Shown here piece after piece: positions 23,501 to 38,500 of a DNA stretch of 64,000 bases. Each line of letters opens with the position of its first letter. Within the stretch, counting starts at the first letter, position 1. The DNA is taken from the NCBI RefSeq assembly GCF_921293095.1, contig NC_060258.1, positions 806,001 to 870,000 of the forward strand, in the 5' to 3' direction. Position numbers and translations under genes: made by a program. This stretch comes from Ischnura elegans (Eukaryota > Arthropoda > Insecta > Odonata > Coenagrionidae). The notes under the pieces were generated by a model, which did no database searches, had not been told where the DNA came from, and saw only the letters and a list, made by a program, of their open reading frames with translations.

Positions 23501-26500
23501 GCATGTAAATATTTCGCGCAGCATCAGGTCCCTTGAGTAAGCGCTACCTCTAAACTACGGCCGTGGCGGTGCGGTCTAGGGCGTCAGTTTTGTGAGCTTA
23601 AGTACATAAGTAAGTTGGTGTCCCGGGTTCGAGACCCAGCGCCGGCAATATTTTTTCTCTCTTCCAATTTTTGAAATCACTGTTACATTTTACCCCAATT
23701 CGTTTTAATTAGTTAATTCGCGATTTTTTAAATTTAATATCAATTTATGGATTTTAAACGAAACTCCGAATTGTGCCTTACCACGCGAATTGGAGGACGT
23801 ATATAAATACTTACGCGTGAATTTCCGTGTAATGTGCTCATCATATGCACCGATGCACACCTCTGCCTCGCATCAATTAACCGATTGTACATCCATTCGT
23901 GAATCGTACCCTGGTTTTTGACGCGTGTGCCTCCACTTTCAATGCCTTTTTTACATTCCTGAAGCACCAGTATTTTCCAGCTTAAACGTTTTTTATTCAA
24001 AATTTCATTTCCACCAGGCATTCCCTCCATTAGATTTCTAACCGCCCACGCACTGTCTTCCCAACGAATCTCGATCTTTACAACAAAATGTCCTTCCACT
24101 CACCATACGTCCCTTAGGACCTGCCTTCTAGCGTCCTTCAAAGACATTCCGTCCCAACAACCCTGCGTCCTCAACTGACCCTCGATAATCCCTGAATGAG
24201 GCGCCGAGGCCCAATTGTGTGAAAGCGGGTGCGAAAGGTATACAAAGAAGGCCTCGAAAGCGGCTTGGGTAGGCTGCTGGAAAGCAGGATCATTGTGCTG
24301 TATGGGTGGAAGAGGAAACTAGCTAGGGTCAGTAACTGAATGTGAGGATAGGCAATGGTGTTTATTTGTTGATAAGAAAGACTTGAGATTACGAATATAC
24401 GAAGAGGCTATGGGAGCAATGGCTAGGGCGAGGATGATTAAATTTCCCGGAAATTCACGCGTAAGTATTTATATACGTCCTCCAATTCGCGTGGTAAGGC
24501 ACAATTCGGAGTTTCGTTTAAAATCCATAAATTGATATTAAATTTAAAAAATCGCGAATTAACTAATTAAAACGAATTGGGGTAAAATGTAACAGTGATT
24601 TCAAAAATTGGAAGAGAGAAAAAATATTGTCGGCGCTGGGTCTCGAACCCGGGACACCAACTTACTTATGTACTTAAGCTCACAAAACTGACGCCCTAGA
24701 CCGCACCGCCACGGCCGTAGTTTAGAGGTAGCGCTTACTCAAGGGACCTGATGCTGCGCGAAATATTTACATGCGCATATCTCTCGAACCCGGGCCTATG
24801 TGGAAGAAAGCCGTGACACTTTTTCTACCTTACCTATATAGTTTAAGAAAATAACATCCGCATCCAGATCCTGAACATCACTTTGGCGACCTCTCCTTGT
24901 TAGTAAAACATGAGTCAAATAAAATGCATGTAAGCAACAACAAAAGGAAACAATCAACTTGTCTTGTGATGTGAATGCACCTCGAAGAACTCACTCTTGC
25001 AAAAGTAACTTAAACCACACAAAGGAGTGTCATTTTATACTTGAACTCATGTCATGAAGGAGCATATATGATGCTCAGAGGCAAAAGGTTCTCTACTTTT
25101 GTGGCCATATGAAAGGGTCTCTTGTTTTACACTGCTGAGCAATCGCAGAACATGAGTACATCCTCACCAAATCGAGTCAGCTGCCCATGCACTTGGGTGA
25201 TGGAGATGAGCTGTTCCAAGAAGTATTCTTTGAGTATAAGCAGAAGAAGAAGATATATGAAAATAGGTACAAAGCATACGAAGTTTAATAGTACATGACA
25301 GTGTCGGCAAGTTTGAATCGATTGGGCTATTTAAAAACCTGTGTAGAAAGTATATAACAAGTTCAATCATTAAAAATACCTGAAATTCAGGATATCCCCC
25401 AAACATCATTTTCATCAACAAATTAAATTGAGTTATGTAAATTTCATTCATAACTCAGCAGCATTATTCTCCTCTGAATATTCTTTTATGTACATAGCAT
25501 AAGAAGTTAAATAGTATAATATAAGGTAGCAAGTTTGAATCAATTATGCCACTAAAAAACCTCAGCAGAAAGTATATGCAAGTTCATTCATTTACGATAT
25601 CATAAATGTGGGCAACTTGAGCCCAATTGCCTTACTTGAGTCCAAAAATTGAAAAATTAAGTTTAGTTCTGTGTGCTCTCAACATCGGCAAAGAAATCTA
25701 GTTCCGTGCTTTTCTGGTAGGCATAGGCAGTAAATAGACAATAGATCGAGTCTAGGAGGTTTGGACAGACTCCACCGAGAGCAGTTGCAGTTAGTTAACT
25801 ATCACATGAGTTTGTTTTCTTTTCATTCAGCAAAATTTCATCAGCAAAGATATCAGGAATAGCCTAAAACTGGATATGATTGCATATATTTCATATGAGG
25901 TCTGTTGCTGAAGGAAATTGAGGCCTTTTTGTGACCTAACTCATTTACTGTACTGTATGTTGTTAAGCACAACTTGTACACATTATCCAAAAACTTAGGT
26001 GACTTGAGCACGTTGGCACAGAGTAGGGATATATCTACTCTGAGCCATGGTCTCAACTAATTTATTACCTCTTTTAATGTTCTTTATTGTATGAGGTGTT
26101 TCCATTCAAGTTCCCCACAGAAATTTTGTCACATTTTAAATGTTTAAGGACTGGGCCACCAATTACCCACTTGTAATTCTTGAGAAACAAGATGAGAAGG
26201 TGGTCATTGGAGAAAATCTTTCTTCACACCTCATTATCAATGTTATTCAATTCTGTGATAAACCTTTCGTTTTTCTTCCCCCTAATTCATCCCACCTCAC
26301 TCAAGCACTGGATGTGGTGAATTTTTGGCACTCAAATGAAGCGGAAGGGCATTATTCACCGTTGGAAATATTTAATTCTGGTAAAATGATCTGTTTTCCA
26401 AAGAGTCAGTCCTCAATGCTGTTGCAAGCTGTTTTAGAAGACATTGGAAAGCAACCTATAGGCAGGATGAAAGAAAGTTGGAGTAGTGCTTATAGAAGAT

Positions 26501-29500
26501 CATCAGATTACAAACCATTTGCCAGATCAAGAAAAATCCAAAGCTATTACAGACTTGCCTATGATTAGGAATGCATTTCTTCAAGGACTGGAAGAAAAGA
26601 GAGGAGAGTTTGTGTCACTACCCAATACGTGGAAGAAAAACTCCTGTATCACCTGGATAGAGTATAAGAGATAAGGTGTTAAATTTGACTGCATGGAGCC
26701 CACGACCTGAGCTTGAAGGTGGACCAAAATCAATGATGTCTCGCTGCACAAATTTGATGATTTAGTAATATAGCCGCTAAAACCAATAAATAGAAGTTTA
26801 TTTAATTTCCTTTCACTGGACTCTAAATATTGCCATATACAAATCTAACTTTGCTTGTACAACATCTTTACAATGTTGCTGGAAGTAATGTTTTAAGTGC
26901 ATTTTTGAAAATGAAATTTTTAAAATTGTTTTTATAATAATTTATCTGTAACATTTATGTTTTGAAGCCAGCAGGGTGATCATAAATTATTCATTGCAAT
27001 AACAGTCACCCTACTTGAACCAGAACTGTTCTCATATGGTAGTTATTATGGGTATTATAATATGGGGTTGGTTAACCCCATATTTTGGTTAACTCTAGTC
27101 CAAATAAAATAAAAAAATTAAGTATTTACAGCATAAAAATGTCATATATTTAAGTATATATTCATTATAAATCATAATTTAAACATTTGAACTGAGCACT
27201 TCAAAGAAAATACCGTAACGCCACCATTCACATGACGATGTGACATGGGGAGAAGAAAGGGGAGTGGTAGGATCTGTTTGGAGAGACATGGTCGTGTACC
27301 ATGGGTTGAGGAAAAGAGGGAGGAGAAGAAAAGGGGGGGAAGGGGATGATCCTATTGTGGGAGGGCTGTTTGCAGACGGCTTGCTGACGTGCACGACAGA
27401 ACGAGTGCTAGCTAAACAGAATATAAATTCAACAAAAAATATAATGCAATAAAAAAGGGAAAATACTCACAAATGCATGAAATTATTATCTTTACTTTAA
27501 GCTCAATACTGGCCAGTGAAAAGAAACCAAAATCAAGTAAATTTACCCAAAACAAATGACATCTAGAAAATAATAAAAAAATGAAACAACAATCTTCACT
27601 TCTACTGAATTTCTGGCGTGAATACAAATACAAATGAAGTGACAACACTAACATTAATCTTAAACAATACCAAATATTTCACTGTCCTAGATACTAAAAT
27701 ACACACTCATTTACAGGGAAAAGAGGAGGGCCACAAGAATAAAAAATGCAAGGGAAAATATTGCAGGGCAAAGGGAATTCTTCACAGTTGGTTCTCCTAT
27801 TCTTGATTAGGGGATATTCCTATTCCTGCGTGAATCTTCATACCTTGGGGGGCGTGATATGGGGTAACAGTTATACTAATCGACTCTTGGTCATGGATGG
27901 GTATGACCTCCTTGGCTGGCTCATGTTTTGGTCCATGCATCTTCATTCGACGAGGGCTGAGAGAATATTTAAATATGGGCATCGAGTGTTGACTTTATTC
28001 CTCTTGGTGCAGGATATCTACCCTTGTATTCTCCTGTTTCCTCTTCTTCACCACTATTCACTTCTTGGTCTATCTTCCACGATTCTCTTCTCTCTCTACT
28101 TCACCCCCACGTGACAGGCAAGATGCCTTCAGCTGTCCAGCATAGCCTTTGGCCGCATCACGAAGCCGGGGTAAATGTGTCTTCTGAAGCTGATATTTGT
28201 CTGGGTTTAACAACCTAGAGAGGTTTAGTATTCTGGGGTTGGAACAGGTGGGGGAAACATGGGTAGAAGTAGGTTTTCTTAGAATCCTCACCATGGGGAG
28301 GAAGGTTTGGCGAAACATGTTCTCATTTCGTAGAGGGAAGAGGTGCTGATTACATCACTCTCCATTTGCTGCTCACAGGTGTTGTTTGTGCAGAAAATGT
28401 AGGATTAGTTTCAAGTAAAAAAATCACTACTAATATGTGTATGAATACTTGTCTAATGCTTGAAGGTGTGATTGAGACTTAGGTGTAATTTCAATTGCTT
28501 CAAGATATTGTTGCCATTATTGTTCTTTACTTTGACTTATCTTCTACGCATGTAAAAAGTGTTTGAATTCCATGGATTACATCCACTAGATGGTTTATTC
28601 ATCAAAATTCTTATCAGTCTATCATTCTATATAGCCTACCATTCCATCATCTTCCAATATTACTTCACTGTACCGAGGGGTTGTAATTCTTCATGTCAGA
28701 AAGTTTGGCATTCTGTAGTGATCCAGGCAATTAATAGCTAAGGAGTTTAAAGGAGCAATTCATAGCATGCAAATTATAACTGCAAGTTGTACTCATTCCA
28801 CAGCCTATCTAACCTAAAGTACAGTGGATATAATGCCCCTCTTTACGCACAAGAAATAAGCCTAAAACGATCCTAAGCATGCTATTCCAATAACATTTTG
28901 ATTTTTGGTGCATTTTATGGGGTGCACTGCAAGTAGTAACTGTATAAAATGTTTATTATTCTAAGCACATAAAAATTAGTTTTTAAGAGAATAATCTCAA
29001 TATTTTTTGAAATTTTAACGTTTACCAATGCATGTGACTCAGTGAATGCAACCAGCTCACACTTGTTGATCTCCCTAAAAAGTGACGTACATTAAGACAA
29101 AATCTCAGTTGTTCATATCTGGGTGTAAAACTTGATAATCAAGGCTCCTGGGTGCAACATATGCAGAAGCTCCTCAGAAAAATGAGGTCTACTTGTTTTT
29201 TGATTCTATCAGAAAAACTGTAGATATTGATGTATTATTGTCAACTTGTTATGGTGAATTCTACTTGCATGAGATGATTAGCATCCTCTTCTGGGGCCCT
29301 AGACCCAGTTATAAAATAATTTTCAAAATTCAAAAGAGGATACTGCAGCTCTGAGGTAAAATGCCTTTTTACACACCATGTCACCCTCTTGTTCAAAAAT
29401 TGAGTATATAACCTCACCCCTGGGTGTTCTTGTATGCTGCAATTGCTTGTGCAAAACATTATATAATTTTAATTATGCAATTAATGACAATTAACATTGT

Positions 29501-32500
29501 TATTAAACTAGGAATGCTTCAAGCCTCCACAAAACATTTTTAAGAACAGAATCTTGAGTTATGCCCCTTGGCACATGGCCCTATTGTTATTTAATAAGCG
29601 TTTACAGGATGTAGGTGAGTAAAGACTATGTCCCTCTTCAAGCGCAAGATTCATGAGTTTCCTTTAAAAAACTGTTTTACTGTGGACGAATTTCTTCATA
29701 AATGTAATTATTTCTTTCTTAATTTGTACTATTTTTGTACCTTACTCATTCCTTGACATGTCCTATATTTGTATAAATGAATCACTAGACCAATGAAAAT
29801 ATTGTTATTATTACCTGATCAGAGGCTTGGAGCACCAGTTCGTTTGTGGTCCCATCAGTGATATCATTGTGTGCATCTCGTCCTTCATCATCACTGCTCT
29901 GATCTGCTTTTACATAAGGGGACCCTGTTTTTATGCCACTCTGAAAGAAAGACAATAAAAACTTAATTGTAAAGTGTTTGAACCAATTGGTACCAGAAAT
30001 GAAAAGATCACAACAAAAACATGAATTACAGGTGCATGCATAGATCAATAATTCCCTAAAAAGCTATTCTGACCTCAGAGAAGAAGGAAGGAAAAATTTA
30101 TTGACTAACAAAATATGGCACATTAAGTTACTTTGCCATTTCAATTAGCCATAGGAAAACCTTCCAAAGAAGGAAGAACAAATTTATCAGCAATATTTTG
30201 AGACATGATTGTCTCATGACATCCTTCATCGACAACCAAGAATCTTTGTCTACATGAGCAGAAAGAGTACAGAAATGTTGATTTCATCAGTTAAAGAAAG
30301 TCCCATCTTCCATCTAAACCCTCGTCAAACATGAAATTTAGGCAGTTTAATAAATACTGGAGTTGCTCATGAAATATAATCAACATATCGATCTTTCTTT
30401 TGATCAATCAATCCTACTTCTACAATCAAGTGTGAGAGATTTTTCATGTTTTATGACTAAACTCACGGCTTATTCACTGTTTTTAAGGTTTTAAAGGTTG
30501 AGTGGGAGCCCTAGACACAACTACATTTTAGTTTGAAATAAAAACTTTTGGGAATATGGTTCCCTTGATCTCCCTAAAAAAAAGTGATCAGAATCTGTGT
30601 GGAAAATACCCGAAATTATGCATGTCGACATAGCCCAAAAGCTTTCCTTCAACTTACATGATAACAGAGCCGGCCTTAGGGCGGGGCGACAGCCCCGGAC
30701 CCCACACTTTGGGGGGCCCCGCGTTCATGAAAAAAAATTCAATATACGATAGTTTGAAAACGCAATTTCAACTATTACTGTATTGTTAAGTCCATGCTAG
30801 ACAAAAAATAATATTATGAAAAAGGAATAATAATGCAGTAATTTAAAGTAAAAAGCGTGCTTTTTATGTTTATTTTAGGTTATAATTTTATGAATAAATA
30901 TAAATATAAATTTAATTTGTATTATACTATTTTGAACTCAACTGCGTGATGGTATCATAATGGCGTAATTACGAAGTCTGAATTTGGGAGGGGAACACAT
31001 ACTTAACCAGAGAGTGGCAGGGATTCAAAATGCTCGAGTTTGTAGATGGGGTATAGAGTTTAATATGTATTTTATTTAGTGAAGGGCCCCACACTGAAGG
31101 TTCGCCCCTAGCGCCATCCCTGCATGATAAGTACCCACGAAAGATCTAATGAAGAATTATGATAGTTTTACTCATTCACATTTGAGAAAGTTATAATTTA
31201 GCTTGAGTTTTTCCAGTAAAGCCAGAGTCACACCACCATTTGTTTCGTCCCCGTTAGTGATCACTCAAGCGATCACTTTTCCAAGCTCCATATCAAGTCT
31301 GGTGGATGAAACCTTATTAATGTTAATTATTTAATGATTTTTATTACGACAAATTCACTTCTAACGTAGCTTGCAGAATAGCTGTGAAGGATGCCCCGCA
31401 TGGTTTACTCGATTTAGATTAAGTGGCACTATACTTACATCTTATTGATTTTCCTTTTTCATATTGCTTTCTTTATTCCGTGTTATGACCATAATTTTGC
31501 ACTCTTTCAATGTAAAGCGTGTTGATTGCTATTTTAGGTTGCTCTGGGAGATGGCCTGCCTACCACCCTGTGTCGTTTTATGTTTGAAAAAGCTCACCGA
31601 ATTCAGTGTTTTCAAAAAGACTTGTTTACAATCGGTCGCAAACCTGAGAAAAATTTCAGGGAGTAATTACTTTAGGGTGAGTACTTTCGTTTTTTCTCAT
31701 TTGAAGACATTTTCCATGGCATTTCTCGGAGAATGTAAAGTGACAGTCTTTGGTTTGTGTCGACAGCAGTGAGGAATACTGGAAGATTATTATTTGCGAT
31801 CTAAACCTTTTATGGGTGTCATTTCCTGGGATTAACTCAAAATTCTAATTGCTTAATCACTTGATGTCCCAACTCGAGAAATAAATTGTTGTATGACTTT
31901 CTAAAGGTAGTAAATTCCACACTAACTAAAAGAGTACGATTAGAGTAAATATATGTTTTTGTTAATCAATAGTACAAGGGAACATTAAAAGCCATCATAC
32001 ATGGATGATGGAATTGTGTAACAAGCCCAGTTTCCCACAAACTGTATTTCTCATACTCTGACTCACTCCATGGCAAAGTGCTTGTTAACTTGCAGTTGAT
32101 GTTTCAGTGATGGTAACTGAAGACATTTGGTTGTCTGATTCAACTATATGTTAGTAAATAAATCATCGCTCACATAGTGTTGATTCAAGTTCGCCAATGT
32201 GCAACTGTAAAAGGCAATCTGCCCAATATGCTGTAATGCAGTCCATTTAAAAATACTCGCTTGGGTAACCGGAGCATATTAAAATGAATTCATAAATCTC
32301 TTACCATTTCCTGCTAAGTAATGAACAGTGATAGAGCTGTAGATTAGTTCGTTTATCGGTGGCCAAGCATAGCTCAAATGCACGACAAAATATTATGTTT
32401 TTATTGACCTCTTGTTAATATGTAATGTGAATTCTTGAGGTGTACGTTATGTATGAAATACATTCCCACCTACCGTTAAGAAACTTACTTTCCATTTTCA

Positions 32501-35500
32501 CGTCTGTATATACTAGTAGATGAGAGTCACAATGAATGCAAGAGTGACCTAGCATTTAAAATTGAATTTAAGCTTTTAAGCATCTAGTAGCAAAAAGTGT
32601 CCCAAAGCACTTTAGCAATTAGATGTAAAATAAAAAAAATAATTAGAAAATTGAGGTGACAACACACCTGTTATGTATCATTCTGTTTAATAATTTTGTA
32701 AGTTACTTTGCTACAACATTATCTTAACATTATTATTTTTGGATTCATTTTTATTAATTCAAATACCCTATACTTGCTAGAACAAAGTATGTCACTTCAG
32801 GTATTACAAGTTGTTCTGTTTCTGAGTAAAAATAGTTTCCTTCATAATCCATCAGTTAAAATTATATTCTGTTCTTCAAATTTTGGCATTACCAAACTCA
32901 TAGGTCCAAAACTTGATGATTTGCTTGACATTGCAAGGAGCGGTGCCATTGAAGTTTTGACACACGAGGAGGAATGTGCAGTGGATCTCTTGGAAAAATG
33001 AGCTTGGGCTGAAGAAATAAAATTCTTATGCAACTAAAGAGGAGTAAGGAATGCAGTTATTGGAGGGATATATTTCAATATGTTCAAGAAGAAAGAAATA
33101 GATTATGTTCTCCGCTCCTTGTGCTACATCTGCTGCAAAATGACCTGCAGTTCCTAAAAAGACTTGTTAATTACGAAAGTGTTAACCTGGACATAACGAA
33201 AGCAGTATAAAAGAGGTTTCCAAACCACTAATGGTACCTGAGTGAGGAGTTGGTAGGCCTGTCTTTCATTGACCGATCCTTTTCTAGTATTGAAAAGGAA
33301 AACGTGATATGCTGTACGAGGACATGTGAGGGAAAATATGATCCACCGAAGAACGCATTCTATAAACATAAAAGACCTGACTAAGGTATATATATCAAAT
33401 TTTGTCACCACTAATTCAAGAAAGCTATGCATTGGAAATATGCATGGCCTTCTTTGATGTGCCTAAGTGAGAATGGAATGAACATACTGATTACAAGAAC
33501 GATTCGCAAATTATTCGGGGTCTTCAAGTGGTAAATGATCGTGCAGGGAAATGGGTGAAACTAATTCAAGATTTTAAGGCAGTCACGTAGGAGAAAGAGT
33601 GAATAACTAAGTGCAAATTTTCATCGTAACATGACCACAATGTGCACAAGGACACTTTAATTGTCAAATATGGGGTGCCAGTGAAAGATTAGAAATTCAC
33701 TGAAAATGTATGTTATTTTGGTTAAAATTTACCGAAAATCATGGCCAGAGTGAAAATAATTTGATGACTTGGATTGGAAATACTGTCATGGCAATTAAAT
33801 TCTTTCTAACGGAAGCACATTTCTTCAGAGGTTAAATCTTGCCAATAGGAGCAAAGACCTTGCTAAGGGAGGGGAGGGGATGGAGGGGAAGTCTAGTAAG
33901 TGGTGCGGGCCATACCTCAGCGGTGCGGGGTAGCGCCCTAGAGGATGGATTACATAATGACGCACTATTTCTCGTAAATGATTAGAGATTGATCAAAACA
34001 AACAAAAAATCAGTCCAAGGGGATTTACTTTTACGTTTTACATAGGGATAGCACTTTTTCAGCCCCAATAAACTCAATTGAGGGTCCTCAGCACATGGAG
34101 CCCTTGGGGCACAGGTTCCCATTATTTTAAAGTAACCAAATTTTAACATGTGAATATAAACCTCATTTGGATCATTTTGAGACTAGGAAAACATAACTTT
34201 TCTCAATTCTGAAAATAAGGGCCGGCCTACTAGGCATCAATGTGAAAAAATGGGATAAAATCTGATGCTGCTATATAGCAGAAAGAGATTTCCACACAGA
34301 AAACTAAATGCTTCAGTGAAAATCATGGAGATAATGATGAACAGCTGTTATTTGTAAAATGAAAAGTAGAAACAAATTTTCAAAAGTGCTGCATGCAAAT
34401 GTCACACCTAGGACCTCCATGTAGTTGGGAAACACCATTAACACTGTGCTACCCCTCCTACTTAAAGGGAGACTAATTCTATGCAATTATATTAGATACG
34501 TAAATGTTGCACTGCATTCCATTTTTAAAACTATTGGCTATGTAACCCCTATAGGGGGGGGTGATTTGTGGACAGCTACAGATGGACTACATCACTATAA
34601 AGTTTGATTGAAATCTGAGACGTGATTTTCTTAATGAGCTATGACTTATCAGTCCTAGGATTTCACACTGTAAAATAAACATCTTCATGATGCATGACTT
34701 ATTGGTCCCAGGATATTTTATAGCAAAACAAATATCATATTGAGATATGCTTTATCATTACCAAGATTTTAATATAGAAAAATATAAGGTAAGAAAACTA
34801 CAACACTTAAATACACCCATGTCTCGTATAGCGCAATTTCGATTAGCGCAATTTCGATATAGCGCAAATTCGTTCCTCGGGGAAACATTGCAACGCAGTG
34901 TAGCCTAATCAAAAATCTTAAACGCTCTCGTGATAAAACGTGAACTTGCGCAAAGTACACACGAAATTTCTATCAATTTACGCATATTACTATTATTTCT
35001 TGCCTCAAATCTTCTTTTTTGTTTATATATTAATCGAAATTCATTGCTGCGCAATTGCCAAAAGTATTACTCGTCATTGGGTCTAGATAGCCGGCCTACC
35101 GAAGATTTATCTCGTCTCTTTAACAGAATGATAATAAATAATTTAGATCGTTAATTAAGCATGGGGCTAGTGGAAAAGAGTTTTTTTTTCAGCAATACGG
35201 TTTGAGACGTATTTTTGCCGTCGTAGGTTACCGGGCGATTGCCTTCCAGGTAGAGAGTCTACGCTAAAGCCTTCAAGGTCATCGGTATTCACAGGGGAGA
35301 AATGGAGCGGTGACCGAGTTGCGCATGAATAGCATCAACACATAAAAGGGTCCGCTATAGAGTCTTAAACACAATGGCTTCGTTCCCTCCCCGCAGTCAT
35401 AGCCCTTCTGCTTCTCAGGAATACAGTTCAGCAGAACAAGGTGATTCAGATAGAGCCATACAGGGTAAAAACCAAGAGAATATGGCAAAAAATAGGAATG

Positions 35501-38500
35501 CATGTAGAAAAATCAAGAATTTATCAAGAAAAACCATTAACCTAGAAGAGGACTTGAGAGAGGTCAATTGCTTTGAAAATGGAGAGCATCAAAGCGATAT
35601 TGTGCGGAAGTTTAAACTCACGATGCCTTATTCTGAATAAAGACAAAACTAAAATATCAGCGACCTCAGCCGCACCAACTTCAACCAAGCGGTCTACACA
35701 TGCCGAAAGTTCATGGTGAATCAGTACAAAAAGACGAGAGTGGTAATCGCTCCGAGACATTGAGTGAAAGCTCTGGTTGGTTCCAGAATTTAAACGGCAA
35801 GCAGGTATTTTCAGTGCGGCGATATCAGGTGAATCTGCAAGTGTTGATAGCGCAGCCACCACAACATTTTCTGATGAACTCCAAGCTGTTATTGAAAGTG
35901 GCTCCTTTCCCCCTCAACTAGTTTTTAGTGTTGATGAGATGATATTCTTTTGGGAAAAGAATGCATTCTCGTTCATTCATTTTCAGGGAAGGAAAACCTG
36001 GGTCAGGTTTCAAGGCATTTAAAGACTGTTTCACGTAGCTGCTAATGACTTGGAGGACTTCAAATTAAAATGATTTATCATTCATAAACTCCGCTAGCTA
36101 TGAAATGGCATTTAAAGTAGCATTTTCCTGTCATTTCGATGAGCGACAAAAGGGCCTGGGTGACACAATAGTTGTTTTTAGACTAGTTTGAAAAATCATC
36201 AACTGCCGGCAACGCATTATGATCCCCTGAGATAGCAGATGTTAGCCCCCCCGCACGACAGGACGGAATTTCGAAAGCACGTAAGAATTTTTTTAACGTG
36301 AATAAAAGTCTTGGAATGCGTGAATACTATCTTAAAAGATGTTTTAAACTATAAATATTTATAGAAATAATGTTTTCTAAGGCTTTTTATGGGAATATAG
36401 ATGTTTTAGAGGAAATTCAATACCCAAGACCTATGCTACCAGGAACGCATCCCTATCTTCCCTATGTTAAAACGCTCTCGTATAATGCAAATTCGTATAG
36501 CGCAAAGACCCCAAAGAACGCATCCCTTGCACTATACGAGACATGGGTGTACAAGATAAAGAAGAAAAAATGGCTTATTTTGAGATAAATATGTATTTGT
36601 TTCAGTTATAAGTAACATTGAATCGAATAGGTTACACTGCCAGTAAATACTCATATGTCAGCCTAACTAAGATGGAAACAATTTGAAGAAAGGTCACTAT
36701 ACTTCCAATAAATCACTGGGATTCCACGCTCCTACATTTCAGCTCTTTGATACACACCACTGGGAAAAAAAGTTGACCTTTGTCACTTGTAAAGCTAGAG
36801 CTTTAGGCCATTTGCACCTTACACGCTTCCCTTGCAACAGGTGGCAAAAAAGTAGGCCACTTGCCAAGGCACAAATAAAAGTAGCATAGACGTGCAAAAC
36901 ACTGTTTGCTCATGGCCCGTACATGCCCACTGCCTTTCATATGCTAATTCACGCAAACCATGTGCCAGTTACAAACATGCACTATGTAAGGCTTTTGAGT
37001 GTTTGAGCCACTGAAATTCACAGGTATTTTATGTCATCACATGAATAACAGCACACACACAAAACATTATGGGCCACATACCCACTGAAGGCCTTTTTAG
37101 GTTTATTTCATCAGTCACAGGATATTATATAGTAAAATACACAGCTAGAAAACAACATCACAAATGTACAACATAAAAAGGAAAAACAGCATATAACGAG
37201 ATAAGGAAACTTGTTCGATTTCCATATAAGTCACTTTGAATTGAATGCATTGCCATGAATTCTGTGTAGTAAGCAAAATATCATATCAATACCAATGATA
37301 AATGTTTATATACCCACTATCTCCTTCAACAATTAATTATATTCCATAACAGTAATTCCATACATACCTGGGCATTCTCCTCGGGAGATGGTTCCTCCTT
37401 TGCCCCGACCAGCGTCCAGTCCAGGTCTGCCATAATGGCTCCTGTGCCCTGAGCTTCCACCTTTTCGCCTTGGGAAGCAGTTAAGGCATTGGGCTGCAAC
37501 ATAATCCCCAATCATCATCATTAATGATTGAGATACAGGAAGATAAAAAAAGTTTGAGAATTCCTCATACGAATAAAATTAAAGTTAGTTTTAAATGGAT
37601 ATATTCTTCATACTACCCTGCAAGCTGCCTTAACGTAATTAATGTCAAGAATGTATAATTATGTTGTTAAATTTACCACTTTACTATGCTCCTATAACTT
37701 CTTAATTTCATTGCAAAATCCTCGCAAAAGCTATGTGCAGATCCTCAACGCAATGGTTTCTGGAGTTGTAAAACTCCAGATATAATCTTATTCAAAAAAG
37801 AAACTTATTTTAAGGGAGAAATTTGCATGAGAATCCAGGGCTCAGACGTAATGACATACATTGATGGAAAATAAATAGGGTCAATAACGGAGGATAATTT
37901 ATGTGTATTTTGGCTTGTAATTCAGTTTAGATACCAATATAATAGTATTAAAATTTTGACAAATGAAAATAACTAACTCAGGCAAGATATGAAGGTTCAT
38001 TTACTCTGCATGGACAATTTATAAGTAGGGATAGGAAAATTTTGCGGTTTCAAATTTTGTGGATTTGGCAAAAAAAGTGTCCTTATAGAGGAAGTTACAA
38101 AATACCACAAAGTGACTGGGGAAATGGCTTTTGAACTCATAAAATATCGCGACTTATGTCCAAAAACACACATTTTTATTTTTTGGGGAAAATGGTTGAA
38201 ACTATCATTTCAAACACAAGAAAAGGCATTACATTGCACGGAATGTTTTCAATTCGATTAAAATGAACACAAGTGCAAGTATTCCTTAGGTACATGGAAG
38301 ACAGCAGTTCCTACAAGCATGACTAATGTTAGGATAAAATTGCGGGATGATGGCTTTGTGTGTTTTTAATTTGCAGCCACACAATGCAATAGACAGCCGA
38401 TCTCCCATCCTTACTCTGAAGGAATAACTGTCTATTTGCTCTCCAAGTCAAACAATGGAAGAGCAGCATGCACATTTTTTTCTCATCACATCACGAATGG

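Larger units (their letters stand above)
34200..38000. repeat. duplicated exon-intron block, copy B
   Basis: Matches 44,160-46,990 in order and orientation: the TGAAAAAATGGG...AAAATCTGATGCTGCT stretch, the GATTTGTGGACAGCT stretch, the CTACAACACTT stretch, the PN-type exon and its downstream intron. It differs by the Tigger-like insert here and by the TTAA-flanked insert in the other copy. Confidence 0.75.

Noticed and set aside
23560..23650. tRNA gene in the foldback arm
   Set aside because: A and B boxes are present, but the acceptor and anticodon arms do not pair into a cloverleaf and the block is duplicated inverted at 24.6-24.7 kb; treated as a SINE-like head.
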